5,837 nt of DNA from an uncultured Clostridia bacterium (GTDB lineage Bacteria; Bacillota; Clostridia; Lachnospirales; Lachnospiraceae), in contig CAMWWR010000134.1 in the NCBI GenBank assembly GCA_947178045.1, forward strand, positions 1-5,837, given 5' to 3'. Both the position numbers and the translations under genes were made by a program. Shown one piece after another: positions 4,477 through 5,837 of the stretch. Below the pieces are notes generated by a model that did not search any database, was not told the origin of the DNA, and saw nothing but the letters and a program-made list of their open reading frames with translations. Numbering within the stretch: position 1 is the first letter of the stretch; every line of letters begins with the position of its first letter.

Positions 4477-5837
4477 ATGGGGGAACGGCGGATAAAGGAA
4501 CGATGGATGGTAAAAAACAAGTCGGCGGATTTTGCGTCGATCTGTGCCCGGTTCGGCGTGAGCGAGGTCGCAGCGCGGCTGATGGTAAACCGCGGGTTGA
4601 CGGGCGAGGAGGAGATCGATACATATCTGCATCCGGCGCTGTCCGCGCTGCATCCGGCTGCTCTGCTGAAGGATGCCGAAAGGACAGCGAATATTCTTGC
4701 AGCGAAGCTGATGGATGGCAAAAAAATCCGGATTATCGGAGATTATGATGTGGATGGGGTCACGGCAGTATATATTTTTCTGACGGCGTTGAGAGAATGC
4801 GGCGGGGACGATGCGGAGAGCAGAGTGGATTACGCGATACCCGACCGGGTGAGGGACGGCTACGGAATCAACGACCGCCTTGTGGAGGAGGCGATCGCCG
4901 ACGGAGTCGACACAATACTGACCTGTGATAACGGAATCGCCGCGCCGGAGCAGGTCGCGGCGGCGAAGGCGCACGGGCTGACTGTGCTGATTACCGATCA
5001 TCATGAGCTGCAGGAAATTCTGCCGGAGGCGGACGCCATTGTCAATCCGAAGCAGCCGGACTGCGCCTATCCTTACCCCGGCCTCTGCGGGGCCGCGGTC
5101 GCCTATAAGGTGGCCGGGCTTTTGTACGGGAGGGTCACCGGGGAGGAGAGGAGAGTGGAAAAACTGCTGCCGTTTGCGGCGATTGCCACGGTATGTGATG
5201 TGATGGAGCTGACCGGAGAGAACCGGACAATCGTCAGTCTCGGGCTTGCAATGCTGCGCCGGAGCGAGCATCTGGGTATCCGGGCGCTTATGGCGGCAAA
5301 CGGGATTTCGCCGGAGCAGGTGAGTGCCTATCACCTCGGTTTTGTGCTCGGGCCGTGCCTGAACGCGACGGGCCGCCTCTCTGAAGCAGTGCGGGGTGTT
5401 CAGCTGCTTCTGGCCGGGGAGGAGGAGGCAGCGCAGCTCGCGCAGGAATTAAAGGAATTAAATGATTTGCGCAAGCAGATGACCATACAGGGAACCGAGG
5501 AAGCGATCCGGCAGGTGGAGAGCGGAATGCTGCAGGACAGAGTGCTTGTCGTGTATCTTCCGGAGTGTCATGAGAGCCTGGCGGGCATCGTTGCCGGAAA
5601 GCTGCGCGAGCGCTATAATCGTCCGACGCTCGTGGTGACGCGTTCCGAGGACGGGCTGAAGGGCTCCGGGCGTTCCATCGAGGGCTATTCGATGTTTGAA
5701 AAGCTGACGGAGTGCAGGGGACTGCTGACGCGCTACGGCGGGCATCCGATGGCCGCGGGCTTTTCCCTGCCGGAGGAAAATCTTCCGATCCTGCGCGAAC
5801 AGCTGAACGAGCGCTGCGGATTGACAGAGGACGATCT
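4477..5837 (+). CDS. recJ: Single-stranded-DNA-specific exonuclease RecJ (partial, right end missing)
   Basis: RecJ degrades single-stranded DNA 5' to 3' in recombinational and mismatch repair. The first 453 codons are present; family members are usually well over 550 residues, so the C-terminal OB-fold region is beyond the edge. The DHH phosphoesterase motifs appear in order: DYDVDG (89-94), TCDNG (149-153, Asp151), TDHHE (173-177, the signature DHH) and TVCDV with Asp241. These acidic and His residues bind the catalytic metals. Then come GPCLNATGRL (around 291-300), ECHESLAGIVAGKLRERY (from 363), and the DHHA1 motifs KGSGRS (395-400) and GGHPMAAGF (421-429). The start at 4477 has GGCGGG 10 nt upstream; ATG 4507 is an alternative that leaves the core intact. 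No strong promoter was found in the gap, so transcription may depend on read-through from secDF. In Firmicutes apt and relA often follow recJ. Confidence 0.95.
   Translation, partial: MGERRIKERWMVKNKSADFASICARFGVSEVAARLMVNRGLTGEEEIDTYLHPALSALHPAALLKDAERTANILAAKLMDGKKIRIIGDYDVDGVTAVYIFLTALRECGGDDAESRVDYAIPDRVRDGYGINDRLVEEAIADGVDTILTCDNGIAAPEQVAAAKAHGLTVLITDHHELQEILPEADAIVNPKQPDCAYPYPGLCGAAVAYKVAGLLYGRVTGEERRVEKLLPFAAIATVCDVMELTGENRTIVSLGLAMLRRSEHLGIRALMAANGISPEQVSAYHLGFVLGPCLNATGRLSEAVRGVQLLLAGEEEAAQLAQELKELNDLRKQMTIQGTEEAIRQVESGMLQDRVLVVYLPECHESLAGIVAGKLRERYNRPTLVVTRSEDGLKGSGRSIEGYSMFEKLTECRGLLTRYGGHPMAAGFSLPEENLPILREQLNERCGLTEDD

Noticed and set aside
3125..4624. 499-codon open frame on the - strand across secDF and the start of recJ
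   Set aside because: It runs through the 15-bp hairpin and both flanking genes; composition (His/Arg/Asp rich, no hydrophobic core) marks it as the antisense shadow of secDF.
4470..4748. Alternative + strand frame starting 7 nt before the recJ ATG
   Set aside because: The ATG is only 3 nt from GGCGGG, and the product has no RecJ motifs, whereas the frame from 4477 continues into all of them.
4402..5334. 310-codon open frame on the - strand within recJ
   Set aside because: It is antisense to the clear DHH motifs of RecJ; no start signal or recognisable domain.

Overview
The window looks like a chromosomal segment of a Clostridia-class Bacillota, most likely a Lachnospiraceae member. The grounds are a single-chain SecDF followed by recJ (an order known from Firmicutes, where apt and relA often come next), strong AGGAGG-type ribosome binding sites, SigA-type promoters with 17-bp spacers, and moderately GC-rich core genes. 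All supported genes lie on the + strand. This is inference from protein motifs and gene order, not a database match.

Layout. Positions 2-112 are the last 36 codons of an unrecognised gene, ending at a hairpin. Positions 273-965 encode an unrecognised protein with two membrane segments. In the spacer after it, 1028-1144 is a relic: the in-frame last 38 codons of a methyl-accepting chemotaxis protein, cut off upstream by a stop codon and with no start. A clear promoter at 1190-1218 drives a monocistronic Nudix hydrolase gene (1260-1712), which is closed by a strong intrinsic terminator (1728-1779). A second, near-consensus promoter (1851-1879) and a GC-rich leader of about 130 nt precede secDF (2015-4270). 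The 206-bp gap after secDF is dense in inverted repeats: a switchable small hairpin, a 15-bp GC-rich terminator-like hairpin, a perfect 12+12 palindrome and a second hairpin with a GC-rich arm. recJ starts at 4477 and runs off the right edge.

How the genes fit together. SecDF is the proton-driven partner of the SecYEG translocon. RecJ is a cytoplasmic 5'-3' single-strand DNA exonuclease. They share a conserved neighbourhood but no obvious pathway, and the hairpin between them suggests they are at least partly separate transcription units. The left third (unknown gene ends, chemoreceptor debris, Nudix gene) looks like variable sequence next to a conserved housekeeping block. No CRISPR array, tRNA, rRNA, transposase or recognisable defence system is visible. 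The most interesting observations are the chemoreceptor relic, the replacement by alanine of an intramembrane aspartate of the SecF half, and the paired palindromes in front of recJ.
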